From Kangiellaceae bacterium (GTDB taxonomy: Bacteria > Pseudomonadota > Gammaproteobacteria > Enterobacterales > Kangiellaceae), in assembly GCA_030590405.1 (NCBI GenBank), contig JAUUYO010000209.1:1-5950 (forward strand): DNA of 5,950 nucleotides, in the 5' to 3' direction. The notes under the pieces are model-generated. The model ran no database searches and was not told where the DNA came from. It saw only the letters and a list, made by a program, of their open reading frames with translations. The position numbers and the translations under genes were made by a program. Below, one piece after another: positions 1 through 5,787 of the stretch (positions are counted from its first letter, which is position 1; each line of letters opens with the position of its first letter).

Positions 1-1
1 C

Positions 2-1657
2 CCGAACTTTCAGAGTTACCTTGGAATAAAAGACGATCAGGATAAATGGGACGATTTATCAGAACAAAGAGCGCTTGAAGATCTACAGATCACTAAAGAT
101 AACCTGGCCAAAGTGAATGCCATTGATATCAATCAATTAGATCCGCAAACCAAAGTCAGCTGGGATCTAATGAAGCAAAATCTGCAAGAAGAAATTGAAG
201 ATTTTAAATGGCGTTTTCATAATTACCCACTTAATCAGATGTTTGGTATTCATTCACAAATTCCCTCGCTGTTGATCAATCAACATTCAATTAGTAATGT
301 CGATGATGCTGAGGCATACATTGCCCGATTAGAAGGTATTGCACCGCTATTTAAGCAAGTGATCGATGGGATTAATCTTCGAGCAGAAAAAGGCATCATT
401 GCACCTCAGTTTGTTTATCCTTATGTGATCAACGATAGCCAAAATATCATCAAGGGTATGCCTTTTAGTGAAGGTGAAGACAGCACATTATTAGCGGATT
501 TTAACGCTAAAGTTAGCGCCCTTGAAATGGAAGATGCTGAAAAAGAAGCCTTAATCAACAAAGCCACCAGAGCGCTTAAAACTGGAGTGAAGCCGGGGTA
601 TGAAAATCTGATCAAAGCGGTCAAAATACTACAGGCCAAAGCCAATACCGAAGATGGCGCGTGGAAATTTCCGGACGGCGAAGCTTTTTATAATAATGCA
701 CTGGCGCGAACCACCACAACGAATTTAACTGCTCCGCAAATCCATCAATTGGGCTTAAAGGAAGTAGCCCGAATTCATGGCGAAATGAAATTAATCATGA
801 AAAAAGTGGGTTTTAAAGGTGATTTACCAGCATTTTTTGAATTTATGCGACATGATATTCAGTTTTATTATGATGAATCGGAGCAAGGCAAAGCCAAATA
901 TTTAAGTGAAGCTACCGCATTAATCGATACCATGAAATCACGATTGGATGAGTTGTTTATCGTTAAACCAAAAGCTGAAATAAAGGTTAAAGCGGTCGAA
1001 GCTTTTAGAGAAAAATCCGCCGGAAAAGCTTTTTATCAAAGTCCGTCGATGGATGGTACTCGGCCTGGTGTTTATTATGCCAACCTCTATCGTATGAGCG
1101 ATATGCCAAGCTATCAAATGGAAGCGCTGGCTTATCATGAAGGTATTCCAGGGCATCATATGCAGCTGGCGATTGCTCAGGAATTACAGGATATTCCCAA
1201 GTTCAGAAAATTTGGCGGTTATACTGCTTATGTAGAAGGTTGGGGACTCTATTCAGAGTTTTTGCCAAAAGAAATTGGCATGTACAGCGATCCCTATTCG
1301 GATTTCGGTCGGCTATCTATGGAGTTATGGAGAGCTTGTCGTTTGGTGGTTGATACTGGGATTCATGCAATGAAATGGAACCGCGAAAAAGGCATCGAAT
1401 ATTACGTTTCCAATACTCCTAATTCGGTTGGTGATGCGGTAAAAATGGTTGAGCGGCACATTGTTGCGCCTTCTCAAGCGACTGCCTATAAAATTGGTAT
1501 GCTTAAAATTCTTGAATTAAGACAAAAAGCTAAAACGGCTTTAGGCGATCAATTTGATATTCGCGAATTTCATGAAGTGGTGCTTAAAAATGGCGCGGTA
1601 CCTTTGAATGTTCTGGCGCAATATATTGATGGATATATTGCTGATAAGTCTCAGTAA
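2..1657 (+). CDS. DUF885-family zinc metallopeptidase, 5' end cut by window edge
   Basis: The reading frame is open from base 2 to the TAA at 1655-1657 (551 residues). An internal GTG at 113 could serve as a start, but the 37 codons before it are in frame and family-like (short-helix text such as LGIKDDQDKWDDLSEQRA), so the gene starts left of the window. The product fits the DUF885 family of putative gluzincin-like peptidases, usually about 580-620 residues and often exported, so only the N terminus, including any signal peptide or lipobox, is missing. The metal site is visible: HEGIPGHH at bases 1136-1159 supplies two His ligands and the catalytic Glu, and the Glu of YVEGWGLYSE (codon 1235-1237), 33 residues later, is the likely third ligand. 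The C-terminal family blocks are present: DTGIHAMKW, a PSQATAYKIG block, and FHEVVLKNGAVPL near the end. Substrate is unknown, and periplasmic location is inferred from the family. No frameshift is seen. Confidence 0.9.
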   Translation, partial: PNFQSYLGIKDDQDKWDDLSEQRALEDLQITKDNLAKVNAIDINQLDPQTKVSWDLMKQNLQEEIEDFKWRFHNYPLNQMFGIHSQIPSLLINQHSISNVDDAEAYIARLEGIAPLFKQVIDGINLRAEKGIIAPQFVYPYVINDSQNIIKGMPFSEGEDSTLLADFNAKVSALEMEDAEKEALINKATRALKTGVKPGYENLIKAVKILQAKANTEDGAWKFPDGEAFYNNALARTTTTNLTAPQIHQLGLKEVARIHGEMKLIMKKVGFKGDLPAFFEFMRHDIQFYYDESEQGKAKYLSEATALIDTMKSRLDELFIVKPKAEIKVKAVEAFREKSAGKAFYQSPSMDGTRPGVYYANLYRMSDMPSYQMEALAYHEGIPGHHMQLAIAQELQDIPKFRKFGGYTAYVEGWGLYSEFLPKEIGMYSDPYSDFGRLSMELWRACRLVVDTGIHAMKWNREKGIEYYVSNTPNSVGDAVKMVERHIVAPSQATAYKIGMLKILELRQKAKTALGDQFDIREFHEVVLKNGAVPLNVLAQYIDGYIADKSQ

Positions 1658-1668
1658 GCCTATTTTTC

Positions 1669-1812
1669 TTTGTAGGAGCGAATTCATTCGCGATAGATCC
1701 AGCTACAGCTGGCGCCTCACTCCTTAAGGCCATTACTTATCCCTAAAAGACCTACTCTCTTGGTAGCGCGGCTACCAGCAGTAGGTGCTTTAGGTAAAAC
1801 CGCTCCTACAAA
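1669..1812. repeat. REP/BIME-like palindromic element with 12-bp terminal inverted repeats
   Basis: The element opens with TTTGTAGGAGCG (1669-1680) and closes with the exact reverse complement CGCTCCTACAAA (1801-1812). Inside are three further palindromes. GCGAA/TTCGC with loop TTCA lies at 1678-1691, CCAGC/GCTGG with loop TACA at 1699-1712, and a long compound hairpin at 1742-1794. GTAG or its complement CTAC occurs seven times (1672, 1703, 1752, 1763, 1772, 1781, 1806). From recall, the left unit GTAGGAGCGAATTCATTCGC closely resembles Pseudomonas-type REP sequences, where the GTAG tetranucleotide beside a hairpin is recognised by REP-associated tyrosine transposases (RAYTs). Two such units in inverted orientation form a BIME. 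It sits in the gap between two co-directional genes, the usual REP location. No coding potential is seen. Confidence 0.75.
1742..1794. repeat. Long imperfect hairpin at the core of the REP-like element
   Basis: The arms are nested. CCTAAA (1742-1747) pairs with TTTAGG (1789-1794), ACCTACT (1750-1756) with AGTAGGT (1780-1786), and TGGTAGC (1761-1767) with GCTACCA (1771-1777) across a GCG loop. This gives 20 paired positions interrupted by a 2x2 internal loop and a 4/2 asymmetric loop. It could fold in DNA or RNA. There is no following T-run on either strand, so it is not a standard intrinsic terminator, though it could still stabilise an mRNA 3' end. Confidence 0.7.
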
Positions 1813-1835
1813 TTCCCCCAATGTGCTAATATTCC

Positions 1836-1863
1836 CTGCAAACTAATCAGACCAGTTGATAAT
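1836..1863 (+). promoter_or_regulatory. Possible sigma70 promoter of the MoxR/VWA operon
   Basis: GATAAT at 1858-1863 matches the -10 consensus at 5 of 6 positions, and CTGCAA at 1836-1841 is a weak -35 with a 16-bp spacer. A transcript would begin near 1870, leaving a leader of about 34 nt before the ATG at 1904. An alternative is the TG-n-TAATAT at 1824-1832. Both are weak matches, and the element is called mainly because the operon needs a promoter after the repeat. Confidence 0.25.
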
Positions 1864-1894
1864 GTTTATTTCAACTGACCTGAGTCTTATTTCT

Positions 1895-1898
1895 GGAG
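1895..1898 (+). promoter_or_regulatory. Ribosome binding site fixing the MoxR start
   Basis: GGAG lies 5 nt before the ATG at 1904. It supports that start over the in-frame TTG at 1856, which would add 16 residues with no family resemblance. Confidence 0.75.
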
Positions 1899-1903
1899 AA
1901 ACA

Positions 1904-2749
1904 ATGAATTTTACCGGCACTGAAAAATATATCGCAACTGATGAGCTGCAAATGGCGGTCAATGCCGCAAAAACCTTACAGCGCCCGTTATTGATTAAAG
2001 GTGAGCCTGGCACCGGTAAAACTATGTTAGCCGAGGAAGTTGCAGCTGCTCTGGATATGCCGCTTATTCAATGGCATATTAAATCTACCACCAAAGCTCA
2101 TCAAGGACTTTACGAATACGATGCAGTGTCTCGCTTACGGGACTCTCAACTCGGTAATGAAGGCGTGAAAAATATCGCTAACTACATCAAAAAAGGCAAA
2201 CTCTGGGAGGCTTTTGAATCTGAAAAACAGGCGGTTTTGCTGATTGATGAAATTGACAAAGCCGATATCGAATTCCCTAATGATTTATTGCAAGAGTTGG
2301 ATAAAATGGAATTTTTTGTCTATGAAACTGGCGAAACCATCAAAGCGCAAAACCGGCCAATTATTATTATTACCAGCAATAATGAAAAAGAACTGCCCGA
2401 TGCATTTTTGCGCCGTTGTTTTTTTCATTACATCAGTTTTCCCGATAAACAAACCATGCAAAAAATCATCGATGTTCACCATCCGGACATCAAAGCTAAC
2501 TTGTTAAAAGAGGCGATGGATATTTTCTTTAAAATTCGAGAAGTACCCGGCTTAAAGAAAAAACCTTCAACCTCTGAATTGATCGATTGGCTAAAACTGT
2601 TATTGGCCGATGATATCCCTGACGAAATTCTAAAAGGGCAAGATCCCTCCAAGGCGATCCCACCACTTTATGGCGCATTATTGAAGAACGAACAAGATGT
2701 ACATTTGTTAGAGAAACTGGCCTTTATGATCCGGCGGGAAAATCGGTAA
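1904..2749 (+). CDS. MoxR-type AAA+ ATPase
   Basis: A 281-residue ATPase of the MoxR class. Walker A is GEPGTGKT at residues 33-40. Walker B is VLLIDEID at 111-118, with catalytic E116. Sensor 1 is in TSNNEKELP (157-165), and an arginine-finger-type FLRRC lies at 168-172. The region after about residue 180 is the helical lid domain. MoxR ATPases form hexameric rings that use ATP to remodel or insert metal cofactors into client proteins, typically with a VWA-domain partner (CoxD/CoxE, NorQ/NorD and CbbQ/CbbO are studied examples). The next gene, 6 bp downstream, encodes just such a partner, so the pair is almost certainly one cytoplasmic machine. No client enzyme (CO dehydrogenase, NO reductase, RuBisCO) is visible nearby, so the target is unknown. 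The ATG at 1904 is chosen because of its Shine-Dalgarno and because homologues start near this point. Confidence 0.93.
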   Translation: MNFTGTEKYIATDELQMAVNAAKTLQRPLLIKGEPGTGKTMLAEEVAAALDMPLIQWHIKSTTKAHQGLYEYDAVSRLRDSQLGNEGVKNIANYIKKGKLWEAFESEKQAVLLIDEIDKADIEFPNDLLQELDKMEFFVYETGETIKAQNRPIIIITSNNEKELPDAFLRRCFFHYISFPDKQTMQKIIDVHHPDIKANLLKEAMDIFFKIREVPGLKKKPSTSELIDWLKLLLADDIPDEILKGQDPSKAIPPLYGALLKNEQDVHLLEKLAFMIRRENR

Positions 2750-2755
2750 GAAAAC

Positions 2756-3928
2756 GTGTTAATTAATTTTTTCTACTTACTAAAACAGTCCGGCTTACCG
2801 GTTTCCATCAAGGAATTACTGGTACTACTCGACGCCCTGGAAAAACGTCTGGTTTTTTGTAATCTGGATGAGTTTTATGTATTAGCCCGCTTGTGTCTGG
2901 TCAAAGATGAAAAGTATTTTGATCGTTATGATCGAGCCTTCGCCGCTTATTTTAATGATTTAGAAAGTTTCGAAGATATCCTGGAAGCTATTATTCCAGA
3001 AGATTGGCTGCGGAGCGATTTTATGAAAAGCTTAACCAAGGAAGAAAAAGCCAAAATTGAATCTTTGGGCGGACTGGAAAAGCTGTTAGAGACTTTTAAG
3101 GAAAGATTAGAAGAACAAAAAAAACGCCACGCCGGAGGCAATAAATGGATCGGTACCGGTGGCACCTCGCCCTTTGGTCACAGTGGATATCATCCGGAGG
3201 GAATTCGAGTCGGCGGCGAGAGCCGCAACAAAAGCGCAGTGAAAGTCTGGGAAAAACGCCAATTTAAAGATCTGGATGACAGTATTGAACTCGGCACCAG
3301 AAATCTAAAAGTGGCTTTACGAAAGCTGCGTAAATTTGCCCGTAGCGGTGCAGAAGAGGAACTGGATCTGGATGATACTATCACCAGTACAGCGCGCAAC
3401 GCCGGTCTACTCGATATTAAAATGGTGCCGGAGCGACATAACGCGATCAAGGTATTAATTTTTTTTGATGTGGGCGGTTCAATGGACCCTTACGTTAAAA
3501 TTTGTGAAGAGCTCTTCTCCGCCTGTAAAACTGAATTTAAACATCTTGAATACTATTATTTTCATAATTTTATTTATGATAGTGTTTGGAAAGATAACGC
3601 TCGGCGTTATACTGAAAAAACACCGTTAGATGAAGTGTTGAGAACCTACAGTAAAGACTATAAGGTTATTTTTGTCGGTGATGCCTCAATGGCTTCTTAT
3701 GAAATTTCCCACGTTGGCGGTAGCATAGAATATATGAATGATGAGCCAGGATTTGTCTGGATGCAGCGCTTAAAAGCCACCTTTAATAAAGTAATTTGGC
3801 TCAACCCGGTGGAAGAGCGTTACTGGAATTATACCCATAGCATCGGCATGGTAAAGCAATTGTTAGAAGATGAAATGTATCCGCTCTCGTTAAGTGGCCT
3901 TGAACAAGGGATAAAATCGCTAAGTTAG
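2756..3928 (+). CDS. VWA-domain protein, CoxE-like, partner of the MoxR ATPase
   Basis: A 390-residue protein starting at GTG, 6 bp after the MoxR stop, with a weak GGTAAG upstream. The opening FFYLLKQSGLPVSIKE text is typical of this family's N terminus, which supports the GTG. Residues 1-125 are helical and charged. Residues 127-156 form a conserved-looking Gly-rich linker (GGNKWIGTGGTSPFGH followed by an EGIRVGG block). The VWA domain occupies about 230-385. Its MIDAS metal site is DVGGSM at 238-243, a DxGxS variant of the classic DxSxS, with a candidate Thr at 286 or 289 and an Asp at 309 in FVGDASM. The C-terminal WLNPVEERYW and PLSLSGLEQ stretches match CoxE-like proteins. It probably recruits a client to the ATPase ring through its Mg-binding site. 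No signal peptide or membrane segment is seen, so it is probably cytoplasmic. Client unknown. Confidence 0.9.
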   Translation: MLINFFYLLKQSGLPVSIKELLVLLDALEKRLVFCNLDEFYVLARLCLVKDEKYFDRYDRAFAAYFNDLESFEDILEAIIPEDWLRSDFMKSLTKEEKAKIESLGGLEKLLETFKERLEEQKKRHAGGNKWIGTGGTSPFGHSGYHPEGIRVGGESRNKSAVKVWEKRQFKDLDDSIELGTRNLKVALRKLRKFARSGAEEELDLDDTITSTARNAGLLDIKMVPERHNAIKVLIFFDVGGSMDPYVKICEELFSACKTEFKHLEYYYFHNFIYDSVWKDNARRYTEKTPLDEVLRTYSKDYKVIFVGDASMASYEISHVGGSIEYMNDEPGFVWMQRLKATFNKVIWLNPVEERYWNYTHSIGMVKQLLEDEMYPLSLSGLEQGIKSLS

Positions 3929-3951
3929 ACCATGGGCTTTAAAGACGACAA

Positions 3952-4428
3952 TTAGCGACGTTTATGCATTTGTTTTTTGAACCATAGATGCCGCATCCCA
4001 TTGTCAAAAAGGGTTCTTTGTGACTCATCCAATCTGGTATATAGCTTCTGGATCGTCGACATAGCATTGTAAGAATCCGCTAACTGTTGTTTTAATATAC
4101 TGATTTTTAACTCCAATGATTCAGGGGTGGTAAACCGTTTGCCATTGCGCGCACTGACCATGGCTTTAAATTCCTCTATGCGCTGCTTCTTCAATGTCAG
4201 TTGATTAATAAACCGGTGCTTAAACTCATTCCAGGCAACCTGTTGTGCGGTGGTAATTTTTAGTTTTGAGGCAAAACCATCCAGTTTGGCGTCTACTTCC
4301 GCCATTGGATCGCCATATATTGCTGCAAAAAACTCCATAAATTCAAGGTCCAATGACTCATCCTTCGTTTCTGCTATGGCAGCTGAAAGACTTGTTAGTA
4401 ATAACAAACTGGCGATTAGATTTTTCAT
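3952..4428 (-). CDS. Exported Spy/CpxP-like LTxxQ-motif protein
   Basis: A 158-residue minus-strand protein. Residues 1-19 form a Sec signal peptide: a Lys at position 2, a Leu-rich core, then AIA before E20 as the signal peptidase I site. The mature part is highly helical and charged. It carries two LTxxQ-like motifs, ITTAQ at 58-62 and LDESQ at 133-137, spaced as in the periplasmic Spy/CpxP family; E. coli Spy and CpxP are about 160 residues. Such proteins act as ATP-independent periplasmic chaperones or envelope-stress sensors. Here the sequence is divergent and the motifs are partly degenerate (Leu to Ile, Thr to Asp), so chaperone activity is inferred. AAGGT (4434-4438) lies 5 nt before the ATG. 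It is convergent with the VWA gene (23 bp between stops), and no two-component regulator lies next to it. The C terminus is basic (KKQMHKRR). Confidence 0.75.
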   Translation of the reverse strand: MKNLIASLLLLTSLSAAIAETKDESLDLEFMEFFAAIYGDPMAEVDAKLDGFASKLKITTAQQVAWNEFKHRFINQLTLKKQRIEEFKAMVSARNGKRFTTPESLELKISILKQQLADSYNAMSTIQKLYTRLDESQRTLFDNGMRHLWFKKQMHKRR

Positions 4429-4466
4429 GATTTACCTTCGTTATAGATAGTATTTTGTCACTGTAA

Positions 4467-4484
4467 CGATTGTACAAGCAATCG
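4467..4484. promoter_or_regulatory. Inverted repeat over the putative -10, possible operator
   Basis: CGATTG (4467-4472) and CAATCG (4479-4484) are perfect 6-bp arms around a 6-bp spacer, giving an 18-bp dyad typical in size for a dimeric regulator. It covers the candidate -10 of the minus-strand gene. A second short palindrome, GACATGTC (4488-4495), sits beside it in the -35 and spacer region. I cannot name a regulator, and a 6-bp dyad can occur by chance. Confidence 0.3.
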
Positions 4485-4497
4485 GTTGACATGTCGT
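4469..4497 (-). promoter_or_regulatory. Candidate sigma70 promoter of the LTxxQ gene
   Basis: On the minus strand, ACGACA (4497-4492) and TACAAT (4474-4469) are separated by 17 bp. The -10 matches at 5 of 6 positions and the -35 at 4 of 6. Transcription would begin near 4462, giving a leader of about 33 nt. A palindrome lies over the -10 (separate entry). Confidence 0.4.
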
Positions 4498-4658
4498 TGT
4501 AGAAAATTTGCTGTATTAGGCTTTGTTGATCTTAAAATAATAGCTTGAAGGATTCAAAGAAGAACACTTACTTTTGTTTGGGGCTTTAGAGCGAGATACT
4601 AAATCATTAAGCAAAGTTCAGCTTATAAACCTGCTACTTCGAATACGAATAACATCAA

Positions 4659-4667
4659 TGCTATACT
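4659..4667 (+). promoter_or_regulatory. Extended -10 promoter of the GAF gene
   Basis: TG-C-TATACT is an extended -10 element with a 5 of 6 hexamer. No good -35 lies 17-18 bp upstream (TCGAAT or TTCGAA), which is tolerated with an extended -10. The predicted start near 4674 leaves about 20 nt of leader containing AAGGAG (4681-4686), 8 nt before the ATG. Confidence 0.5.
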
Positions 4668-4694
4668 AGACAAAATAGTTAAGGAGTTACCCGC

Positions 4695-5126
4695 ATGACC
4701 GAGCAAGATATCAAAAAACTATATGACAAAATACTCAGCGAAGGTTTGCAACACTTTTCCATGATGATGGGTATTGTCAGTCATATTAAAAACGATATTT
4801 ATCAGATTATCGCAGTTAAATCAGTCAGTAATGTGTTTGTTGCTGGTGAATCATTTCCTTTGCAAAGTACCTATTGCCGTGAAGTTGTTGATGAGGGTAA
4901 AACTGTCGCATTAACTGAAATCGGTGAAAAACCAGGGTTATGCAAACATCCTCTTTATAATGGCCTGTCATTAGAAGCTTATATCAGCACACCTATTTAT
5001 AAAGCGGGAAAAATTTGGGGAACCTTAAATTTTAGTTCAATGAAAATCAAAAACAATCCATTTACTTCCGATGAAATTAATTTCATCGAAGAATGCTCAG
5101 AGAAAATATCAAGAACTCTTTCCTAA
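4695..5126 (+). CDS. Stand-alone GAF-domain protein
   Basis: A 143-residue protein that is essentially one GAF domain and nothing else. It has a helical start, the ESFPLQSTYCREVV stretch (52-65), a KHPLY loop (84-88), and the strand pair ending in WGTLNFSS (108-115). A final helix, typical of GAF borders, follows NPFTSDEINFIEECS. The same FPL..TYC...LEAYI..P...G..WGTLNFSS pattern occurs in GAF domains fused to histidine kinases and GGDEF proteins, where they bind small ligands. Here no output domain is attached, so it may bind a ligand and act in trans, or be a detached sensor. Cysteines are at 61, 83 and 134. The AAGGAG ribosome site is strong. The VOC gene follows 29 bp downstream without a visible terminator, so the two may be co-transcribed. 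Ligand unknown. Confidence 0.8.
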   Translation: MTEQDIKKLYDKILSEGLQHFSMMMGIVSHIKNDIYQIIAVKSVSNVFVAGESFPLQSTYCREVVDEGKTVALTEIGEKPGLCKHPLYNGLSLEAYISTPIYKAGKIWGTLNFSSMKIKNNPFTSDEINFIEECSEKISRTLS

Positions 5127-5155
5127 TTTTGAATTTTTTATGAGAGTAAACAACG

Positions 5156-5569
5156 ATGCGATCGATCTTTCATTTTGCTTTTAATGTAACGGACTTGGCC
5201 ATAGCCCGAGAGTTTTACGGTAATATCCTGCAATGTCAGGAAGGTCGGTCGACTGAAACCTGGGTGGATTTTGATTTTTATGGTCATCAAATATCCTTGC
5301 ATTTCGGCACACCATTTAAGACTGACAATACCGGAAAAGTCGGTGAGCATTTAGTCCCCATGCCTCATTTTGGCCTGATCTTATCTAATAATGATTGGGA
5401 CCAGTTAGCACAAAGACTTAAAGAATCCGATGTGACATTTGAAATTCTCCCCAGCATTCGTTTTAAGGGTGAGCCAGGCGAGCAAAGAATTATGTTTTTT
5501 AGAGATCCCTGCGGTAACCCTATTGAGATCAAATCCTTTGATAGTCATAACAAAGTCTTCGATCAATGA
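5156..5569 (+). CDS. VOC-superfamily (glyoxalase/dioxygenase fold) metalloprotein
   Basis: A 137-residue single-chain VOC protein built from two beta-alpha-beta-beta-beta modules. The first begins IFHFAFNVTDLAIAREFYG, and the second begins near PHFGLIL and ends MFFRDPCGNPIEIKSF. Likely metal ligands are H6, H71 and E124, the usual His/His/Glu set of extradiol-dioxygenase-like VOC enzymes. H44 and H49 lie in the first module. The text WVDFDFYGHQI and FKGEPGEQ are, from memory, hallmarks of a widespread but uncharacterised VOC subfamily annotated as glyoxalase or dioxygenase, so the reaction is not known. A weak GAGAG (5142-5146) lies 9 nt before the ATG. The stop overlaps the start of the next gene by ATGA, which argues for co-translation with the hydroxyacid dehydrogenase and hence a related small-molecule (oxo- or hydroxyacid) role. 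That role is inference. Confidence 0.87.
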   Translation: MRSIFHFAFNVTDLAIAREFYGNILQCQEGRSTETWVDFDFYGHQISLHFGTPFKTDNTGKVGEHLVPMPHFGLILSNNDWDQLAQRLKESDVTFEILPSIRFKGEPGEQRIMFFRDPCGNPIEIKSFDSHNKVFDQ

Positions 5570-5787
5570 ATCCGGTTATACCACTAATCTGTACATTGCC
5601 GGATGTTCATCAGCAGGCATGGCTTAAATTATTATCTGAAGCGCTACCGGATGAAAAGTTTGTCTTGCCCTCTACATTAGAGCTTGCTGAAAAATCTGGT
5701 TGTGAAATTGCAATCGTGGCTAATCCAGACATTCAGGTTTTAAAAACTTTCCCTAATCTAAAATGGGTGCAAAGCTTATGGGTGTAG
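5566..5787 (+). pseudogene. D-2-hydroxyacid dehydrogenase (GhrA-like), N-terminal stub cut off by an IS
   Basis: The ATG overlaps the VOC stop (ATGA). The 73 residues match the start of GhrA-like glyoxylate/hydroxypyruvate reductases of the D-isomer-specific 2-hydroxyacid dehydrogenase family: an IPLICTLPD start, QQAWLKLLSEALPDE, VANPD, then FPNLKWVQSLW. In relatives the next residues are typically AGVERL; here the frame reads Val then a TAG stop at 5785. Family members run to about 310 residues, so the NAD-binding Rossmann domain and the catalytic Arg/Glu/His are all missing. The codons up to the break look intact, so this is a recent disruption, not slow decay. The break coincides with the start of foreign sequence carrying a transposase, so the rest of the gene probably lies beyond the IS outside this window. 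Only the last one to three codons are IS-derived. Confidence 0.8.

Noticed and set aside
1742..1812. Intrinsic terminator for the DUF885 gene
   Set aside because: The hairpin is strong but no T-run follows on either strand; the palindromes are better explained as a REP-like element.
1856..1903. In-frame TTG start that would lengthen the MoxR ATPase by 16 residues
   Set aside because: It has no ribosome site, the added residues do not resemble the family, and the ATG at 1904 has GGAG 5 nt upstream.
3190..3450. Minus-strand open frame of 86 codons inside the VWA gene
   Set aside because: It lies entirely opposite a well-supported gene, has a Ser/Arg/Leu-rich composition typical of an antisense shadow, and matches no family I know.
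3929..3951. Bidirectional terminator between the convergent VWA and LTxxQ genes
   Set aside because: No stem-loop with a T-run can be drawn in the 23 bp or just around it.
4519..4529. GGCTTTGTTGA resembling the terminal repeat of IS5/IS903-type elements
   Set aside because: Only 11 bp match from memory, no partner repeat or transposase remnant is visible nearby, and the similarity could be chance.
4695..5126. Free methionine-(R)-sulfoxide reductase (GAF-type)
   Set aside because: Cysteines at 61, 83 and 134 do not fit the closely spaced catalytic Cys pattern of that family, and the sequence is closer to signalling GAF domains.
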